Origin: Protonemura montana
Taxonomy: Eukaryota > Arthropoda > Insecta > Plecoptera > Nemouridae
Direction: 5' to 3'
Assembly (NCBI GenBank): GCA_947568835.1
Contig: OX387602.1
Coordinates: 24,665,021-24,729,020, forward strand
DNA length: 64,000 nt
The notes beneath the pieces were generated by a model. The model had not been told where the DNA came from, searched no databases, and saw only the letters and a list, made by a program, of their open reading frames with translations. A program made the position numbers and the translations under genes. Positions within the stretch are counted from its first letter, which is position 1. Each line of letters opens with the position of its first letter. This document shows positions 22,988 to 33,724 of the stretch, in pieces.

Positions 22988-23425
22988 TTGCACAGTCGTT
23001 CCTTTTTTTATGTTTATTGTTGAACAACACTTGACAATTGAAATTTGAAACCCCCATAATCATTTCTTGCTGGGTTGTTGACAAAAATTTATGCTGGAAA
23101 CCCATTAGCCTCAACTCTCTCGCCCTTTCCATGTAAATCGTAGGCGACAATCGAAAATATTGAGTCTAACAGTTGCTCATTTCGAAAAGATGCTAACACG
23201 GGTATATTAGCACTTAGCAGTAAGAGATAGTTTGCATTTTCGAATCGAGCTTAAGCTGGATAATGGCGATTGACTCATTCGGAATGAGCTGTGTGTGCGC
23301 TATGAACTTGGACCACTGAGAATTTCCACCCACTCGTTGCTCCCGCTTAGTCGAAGCAAGCCGTGTCGACGAGGCCACGGAGATCAATGCTCTGCCGTGG
23401 GGAAATTGAAAGAAATTATTTTTTC

Positions 23426-25256
23426 TCCACGAGGGAAATGTTCCCGATCCCGGGGTAGTTTTCAAAGTAAAGTGTTTATTGTGTATGCCGGTGCATAAGG
23501 AAATTGCAGCTAACAGCACCAGCTCTTCAAATTTGAAAAGGCATATGAAGGTAAGAGTGAATGACCAGAGCATTTTAACATTACATCCTTAACTTTTCCG
23601 ATAAACGTTGGGTAACGATATAAACATTATGAAATCTTAGTAGAACCCAATCGGTGTTTTCAACGTACCTTCTAGTTCTCCTAGGTTTAAAATAGTTTGA
23701 CACTTACAGCATTCGCGATTAAACGTAGTAAACACCATTGCACGCCGATATTCGTGAAATAGGCAAGGAATTAGCTCAAACCCGGCACTCGCGAATCGCG
23801 ATACAAATCCCACGCGGATTTGCTGGAAAGGTACAGTTACTTATACTCATGTTTTTACGGAACTTTAATTTTTACTACTAGCCAAAGACTGGTGAGAAAC
23901 ATTTTTCTGAAATCTTAAAATCTTGTTTAACGTTCCAAGGTGTGCACTGGTAATTCTTTGTCTCTTTCGCCTCCCACACATGACACAATCAGAGTAATTT
24001 GAAGAGAGAACACGAATCGGCCAAAAACCTATGTAATTACATCGAAATATCCGTCTGATCCAGCACATTTTTACAAAGCGCCTAAGCTTGCCGCCAGAAT
24101 GCATAAGATATACATAAAATAATGTACTAACTGTTATGTTTAACATTAGATTAATTATGAATTACGTTAGAAGACCAGGGAAATTATGTTTGCTATGGCA
24201 CGTGCTATATTTGACGTTAAATAATTTTGCTATAGCACAGCTAAATTTGTATTGATACTCGAAGAAATAAGTCTCCTCTTAAAATTACATGGCAATGGTT
24301 TTTTTCAGAGCAAGCATTCGTCAAAATTTAATGAAGTTAGCACAGTAGGATGTGGCAAAAAGGGAAATACATATTTCAATGTAGCCCCGGCCACAGAACC
24401 AAATCCACCGAAACAGTTAAAGTTAACTGATTATGGGATCGGTGGCTCTGTGCCCAATAACAATGACGGTCAATCTGGTGCTGGAAGTATTGCAGCTCGA
24501 TTTGTGACACAGGCACTTGTCACAAATTATGTTGTGAGAGGGCTGCATACTTTCAGCACGGTGGAGCACGCCGAATTCAAAGAGCTGGTGATGGGGCTTC
24601 AGCCAGGAAGGACTTTGATAAAGAACATCGATGCTGAGGCAGCCAAGCTTAAATATCAGTTAACCCAGGAATTAGCCAATGTTGCTTCTGTAGCTACGAC
24701 AGCCAATTGCTGGAAAGGCTTTAATCGGTCAGTGATTTTACACATTATATTGTATATAATTAGAATATTTAACATCATGATGGTGAAATCATTAGTCAAA
24801 ATCTTATATTTTAAATAATTTGAATTACCAATTTAAAAGGAAAATCACAACATGTTTAATGTTACAGGAGTTTTATGGGAGCAACAGTACACTGGATTGA
24901 CCCAAACACTCTTCAACGTCGTATGGCTGTTCTTGCATGCAGAAGAATGTTAGGACGACACACGTTTACTGAGATAGCACGAGTCCTTCAGGCTATCAAT
25001 CAAGCCTATAACATCAAAAACAAAATTTCGTCAACAACTACCGACAACGGCTCAAATTTTGTGAAAGCATTTAGGTGAGGTTAAACAATACTCCCGGGAA
25101 TAGGGCCATCTGTAAATTTGTCTACAGAAGTAATTGGACGCACCATCATGAATATGTATTTTTTTTTAGCAGGGTTTTTAGCAATGATGATGTGGTTAAC
25201 ATTCCGCACCCGGAACCGACGCCGTTAACAGAGGCAGAAGCGGAGGCAGATTATTA
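23426..25256 (+). pseudogene. hAT transposase remnant, unit 2
   Basis: Identical in translation to the unit 1 remnant. Exons are at about 23426-23550, 24309-24727, 24868-25074 and from 25173. It carries the same broken exon 1 and missing C-terminus, so both copies derive from an element that was already dead. Confidence 0.75.
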
Positions 25257-25285
25257 CAGTTTCATCGAACTAAGCACTATCTGGT

Positions 25286-25687
25286 CTGGACACTATCGCT
25301 TTGTCAAACGAGGACCTGCTTCGCAAGTGTACTCATGGCGGAACGCAAAACGCTAATGAAAGTTTTAACAACATCGTGTAGTCGCGTATTCCGAAGACCG
25401 TGTTTGTTGCAAGGACTGTTCTTGAATTTGGAGTTCTGGATGCAGTCGTGTCGTTCAACGACGGAAACTCAGGGAGGTGTCAAGTTGTTTCTCAACAGGG
25501 GATGAAACCGGGAAACCAAATGATCCGCGCGATGCGAGCTGCGGACGTAGAGCGACTACGAAGCGCCGACAAGTCAATGACCACCTTCGAAAGAGCTGGG
25601 CGACAGAAAAGAAGAAGCTGCAAGAGAAAATTGCAAGAGGCCGAGAATAACCCTGATGATCCGGCTTATGGAGCTGGAATTGCATGA
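25286..25687 (+). pseudogene. Mutator-like transposase fragment, unit 2
   Basis: Duplicate of 18500-18901, with the same in-frame TAG in place of Trp after NESFNNIV. Confidence 0.65.
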
Positions 25688-27056
25688 GTTTGACCGCAAA
25701 TATTGTACCTTGTTTTCAGACTTCATTATCTCAGCTTCACGTTTTTGTGCAAAGGTGTACCTATTCCTCAGGTGTTTGTTGACCGATTTGTTTGAAATTT
25801 TTTACAGATGACCTTAAATACATGATACAAACACTGAAATAACAAAAAACTGTATTTTAGTATTATGAGAATTAGTTGTGAATGTTTAAGCATGAAATTT
25901 TTTCCATTTTTGAATAAATTTTGTAATTTAGAAACTGCAACATGAATAAAATAATGTTTACCATATGTTTCGATTTCCACATGCATGAGAAGGTTGAAAT
26001 AGTTCCTTAAAAAATAATCACATAAATTCCTCCAGCCATTCCCCAGATATAGGTACCGAAAGTTGGCTAATTTAACATGGGCAGCATAGAAGGTGGCCCT
26101 AAATCAATGCTAGTTCCCTCATTTGTTTTGTCAGATAATATCGAATAATATTTGATAATACTCTGTCGCTGACAGAGTATGGTATTTGCTAGATAATTAC
26201 TTGCTTTGTTCCTACTTGCTTAATCCGACAATGATGTTAGAAATTTTAAGAACTGTTTTCATAAAATTTATTGAAAATTAAATGAAACCCTCTATGTTAT
26301 TTATTATAATTGTATGCATTGAGGAAAGCTGTGACAGAATTATCTTCAAACTAATTGAGAAATGCACAGAGTTGTTTCAAGTGATAAGCGCTTACTTTTC
26401 TGAGGAGTCAATCATATTCAATAAGTGACCTCATGCAATTTCTTGGAATTACTCAAACCTTAATAAAATATATGTTATTGAATATTGATAAATAATTATC
26501 TTATCTTAAAAAGTATTTGTAAAAACGAATGAGTAATTACCACGAAGTACCAGAACAACTGGTCGAGGGTATCCCAGTTTCATTCTGTTTGAAAAGGCTG
26601 ACGCCAGTAGGTAAGAAATATATATTTGTTCTAGCATCGTGTTTCCGATTAGTCAAGCGTCACACCGCTAGTTAAAACTGTCCACTAAGCAAACGAGCCT
26701 CCGACTTGCATAGCAACGGTAGGTGACACCGATGGCGCTTGAAGCTGCCCTGACAAACTTCTACAATTATCTAATTACAACGCAATTAACGCAACTAATT
26801 ACAATACCGATGCGTGTACACAAATCAGAGAGGTCAGCATCAATAAAGAGTAAATAAGCAAAACCAATTTGGTCACTTTTTTTGTGGCCGGCCACCATTT
26901 TTGTCAGTATAGTCTCTGGTCGTAATTTTTCCCTGAAGACTGTTTGACATTACCACTGATACACTGACTAGTTGCTTTAGGTTCCGTCTAAACACCAAAG
27001 AAAATTTAATTCTGGAATGTGGGTTCTAAAATTGACTGCTGAATTGTGTTTAGAAA
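25688..27056. other. Intergenic stretch, unit 2
   Basis: Duplicate of 18902-20270, including the hairpin and the dispersed repeat (about 26186-26476). One substitution at 26568 is the only difference I noticed here. Confidence 0.5.
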
Positions 27057-27422
27057 ATGGTGTTGCTGTACCATTACACCGACGTGGAGGGGGCGGCTGG
27101 CATCAAACGCTCCAAACGGATTGAGGCTCGTCATCCTCACGGGAACACCAGGAGGCGGAAAGCTGTCTTCCTGACCGCGTTGCCTCCGACCACAAACAAG
27201 GAACAACTCCTGAGGAACAACTACGACATCCCCCTCGGTCAGAATCATTTCTACAGGGAGCGTGGGCTCAAGAAGCTAGAGTTTAACTTTGCGATAGATT
27301 CCTCGAAATTGCCAGGAGTTACTCAGAACATGGACGCTTGGGACATTGACAAGAGGAACGAGTGGCTGTTCTACGAGAACATAGCCGAGGAGAAAACTTC
27401 ATTGCAAAAAACCACGACATAG
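27057..27422 (+). CDS. Small HYD1-type ADP-ribosyltransferase-like protein, copy 2
   Basis: The 121-residue protein is identical to that of 20271-20636, including YHYTD, KAVFLTALPP and NEWLFY. Upstream TTTAG and downstream AATAAA (27453-27458) are also conserved. If the tandem duplication is real this is a second expressed locus of the same protein; if it is an assembly artefact there is only one. The evidence for family and activity is the same as for copy 1. Confidence 0.66.
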   Translation: MVLLYHYTDVEGAAGIKRSKRIEARHPHGNTRRRKAVFLTALPPTTNKEQLLRNNYDIPLGQNHFYRERGLKKLEFNFAIDSSKLPGVTQNMDAWDIDKRNEWLFYENIAEEKTSLQKTTT

Positions 27423-27828
27423 ATTGTTCCGGGCATCCTGCATGCCTGAAGAAATAAAACAAAAGTTTTAATAGATTCTCGGTGATCCTTGTTTGTGTTA
27501 CGGTAAAAATCTTATAGAGACCAATCCTATTCCTTTCTGTCACCTGTGCTGACTTTTAGGACCCCCTTCGAGGTCTAAGCGTTTCACACTGAGTCGCTGG
27601 GCAGTCGGAATTTGGTGAGATCCTTGTTGACAAACTTTTGTCTCATCTTGACGAGGCTTGCATTGTCTTATCTTTTTCTCAATTCTTAGAAAGTATTGAT
27701 AGGTGTTGAAAAGTTTGATAGATCATAAAATGTATTGCGTAGGAGTATTCTGATTTGCTCCAACATTCCCTCGCAATCTGACTAGCTGGTAGAGTTTCAT
27801 ACTCCCTCTGCGAGCAAAGGTCCACGCG

Positions 27829-28110
27829 GGCAGACCTTTAGGGGTCTAAAATAATTCGTAGCAATCTGAAAAAAAAAACTATTTAAGAAGAAAGATTGTG
27901 TCTATGGCTGCTATCGGATCACATTTTGATATTTTGAAAAACGTAGATGGGGCGAGTTTTACACATATTTGAAGGCTTTGTGTCATGACACCATAAGTCA
28001 AATCGACAAAGTATTCGATAGCAACACTGGCCACATCTTTCTCCTTTGCTCTGTTGCTGTTTGTTTGTTCGTTTTTTTTTCGTGCAAGTTTAGACCCATA
28101 CAAGTCTTTT
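27829..28110. mobile_element. MITE-like element, copy 3 (duplicate of copy 2)
   Basis: Duplicate of 21043-21323, with one extra A and a few substitutions. It is among the most diverged parts between the two tandem units. Confidence 0.66.
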
Positions 28111-28413
28111 AACGTAAGGGTGCAAAACGCCCATTTTTAGTAAAAAACTCAAACTCAAATTAAAATACAAAATATTATAATCAAGTACGAGTGGTACATA
28201 AATATCCAGTAAAGAACCGCCAGTTTTAGGTGTGGTGGGGGTAGTTAGGGCCCAGAGACGATACTGTATTAACTGTCTCAACGCTTCGGAAATCACAATC
28301 TTCCCGCCTCCAGTCATCGTCGGAATCCATTCTTTGGACAAATTAGCAACTGCCGGCAGAAGTTTTATTATTAACAACACCATAACCGTATTGTTATAAT
28401 CTTGTTATAATCT

Positions 28414-29777
28414 TGTTATAATCTTGTTATAATCTTGTTAATTTAAATAAGATTATATCCTAATGCCGGCAGACTTTTTTAGATTGCCGTGATACTGATA
28501 ACCATTGTTTCCTCCACTCATTTGTGCTGAATTGTCCGATGCCGGCCTCGGGTAACTTTCTTAGAAGACAAGACCTTAGGTATCCAGTGGATTGTAAATC
28601 AGATCAAAGTCATTTTGCGCCTGTATGTAATTGATGTGCGTAGCGAGGAGAGCGAAATCTTCGATCTCTCTTACCCCCCCCCCCTCCGGCCCACCACCAA
28701 AAAAAAAATCACTTTCGTGGTTGTGTGTGTGTGTGTGTTTATTTTTTATTTTTTTATAAACGATACGGAAAGATTTAAAATTCTCTTGGGACTTTGCTCC
28801 ACAACTATACGGTTCCGGTGAGATTTCAAATAGATTAGAAGTGTTACGAAAGAAAACAAGCGAGAAAGAGAAAAATATTTAAAAGGTTTCTAGAGAAAAC
28901 ATAACGGGTAAATGTCATCAGAGAAAAGATGACCCTTACCAATGTACATCCCACCTTAAGGTGGTGGCGAAATTTCTAGAGCACATTAATGTGTTCTCAT
29001 ACTAGACTATCTGCAATTTTCAGCAAAATCGGTCAAATAGTTTTGAAACTATTCAAAATGTATGAACATTTTCAGATTTTGTATAAAAGTTTTAGTATTG
29101 CACCGCCAAAAGTGTCATATTTTTTACTAAACTTTGCCAAGATTTTACATACTCCAAAATTAAGCAGCTGTGAAGTTTTTGAGCCCCATTGTATTTCATT
29201 TCTCTTTTTATTTGTACATCTAATACGACCTAATTTTGTAAATTTTTGCGGTTTTTCTTTGATCGATGCAATGGATTGGTTTCACGTTTTATCATCCCCA
29301 AAATATTCTCCACTCATCTTACAGCGCAACTCAAATTGCGTTTGCGAAGCTCTGGTACCATCTTATGCTGTGACGGCTCCTTTGGTACTCACAATGAGTC
29401 AGAGTATTTACCTTTGAAACATTATCTAAGATTAGAGACAATAAACATTAAAAAATTTTTCTTAAACATTATGCTGTCATAATGATAAATATTATTGGCT
29501 ATCTTATCTCGACGATTAAAAGAAATGTCAGTCTATAGCAAAGGTGGTGCACACGTATCACCATATAAACGTTATATGAGAAATATTTTACCAATCATAA
29601 AATGCTATTAGACGCAATCCAGAAGAACATCACTTGCAGGAATCGTACTTGCTCCCAAAAAAGTGAGTTCGTAACAAAATTGACATAACAACATATTTGC
29701 ATTCGTAACGGAATATTTAAATTGGAAAAAACACATTCGTTCTAGCACACTCAACGATTCTAGTCTCATTTCAAAGC
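28414..29777. other. Intergenic, low-complexity, no gene seen
   Basis: It contains TTGTTATAATC repeats at its left edge, a C-run followed by an A-run and a GT-run (28675-28740), and a 14-bp perfect palindrome CCACCTTAAGGTGG near 28950. The 142-codon frame at 28989-29417 is T-rich with no recognised domain. Confidence 0.5.
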
Positions 29778-30188
29778 GTGTGTGTTCCTCAGGCAATGGT
29801 CATATTGTTCCATTACACTGACAGCGACGGCTACCTGGGAATCCTGAATTCAGGACGTATCGAGGCACGCCACCCTCACGGTAACGTCAACAAACGACGA
29901 GCGGTCTTCCTGACAGAGTTGCTGCCAACCAGCAGCGACGAAGTCCTGCTGCACAACAACTACGACATCGTTGCAGGACAACAACACTTCTACCGCCAAC
30001 GAGGAATAGCGAAACTCAGAAGTTTCTTCAAGATTGACTCAAGGTCGTGTGCTGGGATCGCTCAGAACGTGGAAGTGTGGTCCAGTGCTCGACGAAATGA
30101 GTGGTTATTCTACAGTGATATTGATTTGAATAGTCTAAGCCATCGCCTAGAAGGAGGCGATCGATTCGACTACGGGTTTAGATTTTAA
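29778..30188 (+). CDS. HYD1-type ADP-ribosyltransferase-like protein, diverged paralogue
   Basis: 136 residues from the first ATG, or 130 from the ATG at 29796, which aligns with the start of the two duplicated copies and follows a CCTCAG acceptor-like site; I prefer that start. It keeps FHYTD, a Gly-Ile pair, IEARHPHGN, RAVFLTELLP, NNYD, FYRQRG and NEWLFY. It differs at many positions in between and has a longer C-terminus rich in Gly, Asp and Phe. Such motif-preserving divergence suggests a protein under constraint, not a transposon relic. No secretion signal or membrane segment is seen. Together with copies 1 and 2 it forms a small cluster. Role unknown. Confidence 0.68.
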   Translation: MCVPQAMVILFHYTDSDGYLGILNSGRIEARHPHGNVNKRRAVFLTELLPTSSDEVLLHNNYDIVAGQQHFYRQRGIAKLRSFFKIDSRSCAGIAQNVEVWSSARRNEWLFYSDIDLNSLSHRLEGGDRFDYGFRF

Positions 30189-30325
30189 GAAACCCCACAT
30201 TTTAGGGAGAGCTGATTATTTGTGCCAATGTGATGTCCTGGTTAGAATGGTCTGTAATATATCAGTCTGGATCTAGAGGGGTCGTGAAGAAAAAAATAAT
30301 TTTCCAAAATTGTCTTAATTACATT

Positions 30326-32790
30326 TTATTGCCTGATCAACCAAACTGATAAATTAATGGCTACCAAAAAAATGTAGCCCACTGACTGAATTCTCTGGCT
30401 GCCTGCACCAGGGTCGACAGTGGTTAGGAATGGAGGGAGAGTCGTTCCTCCCAGGGTCAGGTTCAGCCTAGTAGTGTTCTCTATCCACTCGAAGTATGGG
30501 CTGACTCGCGTGTACACCGAGGGTGAGGGGGTCGCGAATCTGCACGAGTCGTTTGCGATGAAAGCAATGCCGACCATGTACCAGTTGTCGTCTTTGAACA
30601 CGCTCAGAGCACCACCTGTGTCTCCCTGGAAGGTAAGATGTACAAGCCAAGTAGAGCACCTTTATTACTTTTTACTAAAACCAAGCTTTTCTCACCGAAC
30701 GGTTTGGTATGTTGGAAACACCGGTTCTCGTTAGATCACCGAAGTTAAGCAACACTGCGCTGAGTCAGGTATTGGATGGGTGACCATCATACACATGACC
30801 AGTTCTGTTCAGGAGAGAGGTTGGAGGGATGAAAGTTAGTAGAGCAACTTCAATCGCCTTGCTTATCAACCTCTCGACAGCATGGATTTGTGGAGGAATC
30901 CTGCTGTTCGAGTTGTACCGTCCTTCGGAAGGGACGTTAAGCTGGTGGTCCCCTTGGTGCTCTTCGACAGGAGTAGGCTACGTGCTGGCACCGGGTTTCC
31001 CCTCCTCGCTTTCTAGGCTAGTTTAGGTTCATCGTCATCCTCATCATCACTCACTCATTCACCGACGCTATTAGACCAGTGCCGCATGGCCAGATGTCAA
31101 ATTAGTGCGTCGTTAAACAACATAAATAAAAAAATATAGCCTTTGTCTCGGGGTTTCGTTTCAGCGATGAACACGGTAGGAAACAAAACATTATTTTGGT
31201 GTTGTGTCTAACGGTTTTGCTCTATTTCGGGATTTTTACGATTTTTGTTACGGCTTTTGCTTCTGTTTTAGCACCATCTACCCACGGCTCTGAACCACTT
31301 CGCCAATCCAAACATTATTTTGATTCAAAGAAGACTTTGAGTAATGAGAAATAGATCTGAAGTGCAGAGACTCCCTTTTTTGCAGGTCGGTAAATCGCTT
31401 TTTGGCCTCGCCTTAAGTTTGAAAATGTATAAAGTTTGCAAATGTTGCCAAAAATCAACAAATCAAAAATAATCATAATGGTGTTGTTTACAATCACTAT
31501 GGCCTAGGTTTCAGACATTGCAATACGAATTCCAGAGAAGTTAACGTTAATTTACTATACGTACATCACAAGTGCCGGTTTTCCTTAGGGTAGACCCAGA
31601 CGTACACATATGTATGCTCTCAATTGCGCTTTTGAAGAACATTTGGCACTGTGCATTGGACGTTACCCACATGTTAGCGTAGTTCAGAGTCGGCGAAAGA
31701 TCAGTTGTACTTGTATCTAAAAAGTACCAATGCAATTTAAACATGTGGCACCATCGCTACCAGCCACGTTCAATTAAACCACTGCGATGATTCTTTGGTA
31801 TGAAGTAAGCTTACTCCTGGTTCTCCCCCAGCCTGCAAAGCGTGCGATTGAGCCGAACATCGGAAAACTGGCAACCCCGATTGGACGAATGTTTTCTGCA
31901 AAGATTGTATCCAGTTATTAACAGCCTACATAATTTTTTATAATATAAAAATTTGCACGTCGTCAAGCGGGCAAAGTATATTTAAAATATATTTAAGAAT
32001 TTGCGATCACGATTAAAATAAGTATCTGTTTGATTATACTGGAGATTTCTTGAGGCTTCCTTAAGACTGACCTGAGACATCTACACTTGAACCCAGTTTA
32101 ATCAGAGCAATGTTGTTCCTCGACATCTTCTCGCCTCCCAAAACTGACTCCGTGTAGAAAGGGTGAATGAAGTATTTCTGCGAGTATTGTATCTGCTCGT
32201 AACCTGATCGATCTGTGCTGCCAAACTTGAGCTCGAGATTTCCGACCCTAGAAAAATTACTTACATTGCAAATCTTAATTCGACATGCACCAATTGCGCG
32301 CTACTGCGAGTTAGAGTTTAGGTAGAGAACAATCACCAATTGACAAAACTACTTGCATCCCTATTCTGAACTGAAACCGTCAAATCAGATTTTTCGTCAG
32401 TGAAACTGACTGATGAACATCAACTTACCCTTTTACACATTTGGCGGCAGTAAGTACCCAATCGGGGGAGATGAGGGCCCCGCTGCAGAAGGGTGTCTGA
32501 GTCCCGTTCACGTTGAGCAGACCGATGCCCACGTTCCAGGGGAACTGCGCCTGGGCCGCCGTGTTCCCATTGTTCCAGACCTTCCCGTCCGGCGCGAAGC
32601 CGGCGTCGTCGTCGGGGATTCCGACGCCCGTCTCAAAGCTCACACAGTGCACCTCGTTCTTTCAAAGGACACGAAGTTGCAAATTAAAAATCACAGGTTG
32701 AAAAGACTTTTATCAGAAAAAAAAAACACATTTCTAGCCTCTCACCTGGATCAACGACGTGCATAAAACCAGAATGAGAATCGGTTTCAT
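30326..32790 (-). CDS. Serine-protease homologue (S1 fold), catalytically dead, 6 exons
   Basis: Exons 32746-32790, 32429-32658, 32072-32247, 31815-31895, 31565-31716 and 30326-30625 join in phase to 327 residues. Exon 1 is a signal peptide (MKPILILVLCTSLI). The trypsin fold shows FPWNVGI, SGALISPDWVLTAAKC, NNIALIKL, RFAGWGRTR, CDGDTGGAL and a C-terminal YTRVSPYFEWI. At the three catalytic positions the family's His, Asp and Ser are Lys (TAAKC), Asn (NNIAL) and Thr (GDTGG). It is therefore a predicted pseudoprotease of the SPH/clip-less type. No R-IVGG activation site is clear (KVWNNG lies there). The tail has N-glycosylation sequons and a hydrophobic stretch (VGYIFLVAINLSVWLI) near the end, suggesting GPI or membrane anchoring. 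An AATAAA overlaps the stop. A 5S-SINE sits in the last intron. Probable role: binding or cofactor, not proteolysis. Confidence 0.86.
30694..31133 (+). repeat. 5S-rRNA-derived SINE, full-length copy
   Basis: The best-preserved copy: a 5S-like head (GATCACCGAAGTTAAGCA, GGATGGGTGACC), a body shared with the copies at 1.5 and 5 kb, and a tail ending in CGTTAAACAACATAAATAAA. It lies in the last intron of the serine-protease homologue, in the opposite orientation to that gene. Confidence 0.87.
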
Positions 32791-33724
32791 ATTTTGCGAG
32801 ATGAAAATGATTCACAGTCAACAGTGACTTTATGACCAGGCAAAGGTCTTCTAATTCTTAGTGTAGTTTGAAGCTGCCCAAGTAAGAGTAGGCGATCACA
32901 GAAGTAAATGATGCCTAAAGCAGCCAGCTGTTAAAAAAATCTCTGTTTGTAAATGTGCCGAAGATAAAATATGAGATTAAACTGTAAGATAACATAGTCA
33001 CCTACTAAAAATTGGAAATTCTAGGAATCGATCGACCCAATTTTGTCCAGTCCTTGATGATTACACATTACTTGTAGTCCTGTCAAAATCTTGTCATGTG
33101 TTCCATTTTCTTTAAGCCAATGTAATGCGCAGATCATTTGAAGTCTCTTTGATATTTTTAACTACTTCCTAATCGTGAAAGTACCGTTCTGCTGTTTGAT
33201 AAAAGTCTATACTTTTGACGTTGACCGCGTTTAACGTTATCAATATTGAAAAGGTGGCTCTAAATAAAAGTCGATAAAAATCGGTACTTCGTAGAACCAG
33301 CGTCTTGTCAACGGATTTCGCTTTTGCTTTAACCTATAACCACTCGCCGATACCGTCGTAACTGTATCCATAGGTATGGTACCATACCGGTAGTAGAACT
33401 CATGCAAGTATATGACTGGGGTACGGATATGACTTCTTACACACTAGCTTGTCCCCTCTTCCTACCATGATGCTCAATGTTATATACATACAAATGTGGC
33501 TTCCCTAATTCGACACTCTTTTTAGGACAATTACGCATCATCATATCGATCAATTCCAAAGGAATAATCTTCAGGAAGGTCAGCATAGGTGAATCTCCAT
33601 CAACGCGAGAGGAATATTAATTTTTATTTACCAGCACACAAGTGCCCTTGTTTATATAAAATATAAATCCAGCAAGTCCCTCAACAAATGCTCCAGTCTC
33701 CGTTCCACCGCATCCTCCCGTAGC
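32791..33724. other. Intergenic stretch between the protease homologue and Wnt9
   Basis: It holds the promoter side of the protease homologue (a weak CATAAAG about 50 bp upstream of its ATG on the minus strand) and the 3' side of Wnt9. I see no gene or repeat. Confidence 0.5.

Larger units (their letters stand above)
21627..28413. repeat. Tandem duplication, unit 2
   Basis: This repeats 14841-21626 almost base for base. Differences I noticed are one substitution at 26568, one at 27795, one extra A near 27870, and about five substitutions between 27999 and 28325. At its right edge the TTGTTATAATC repeat has more units than in unit 1. Confidence 0.95.

Noticed and set aside
28989..29417. A 142-codon frame before the third ADP-ribosyltransferase-like gene
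   Set aside because: It is T-rich, resembles no family, and overlaps a second frame of similar quality.
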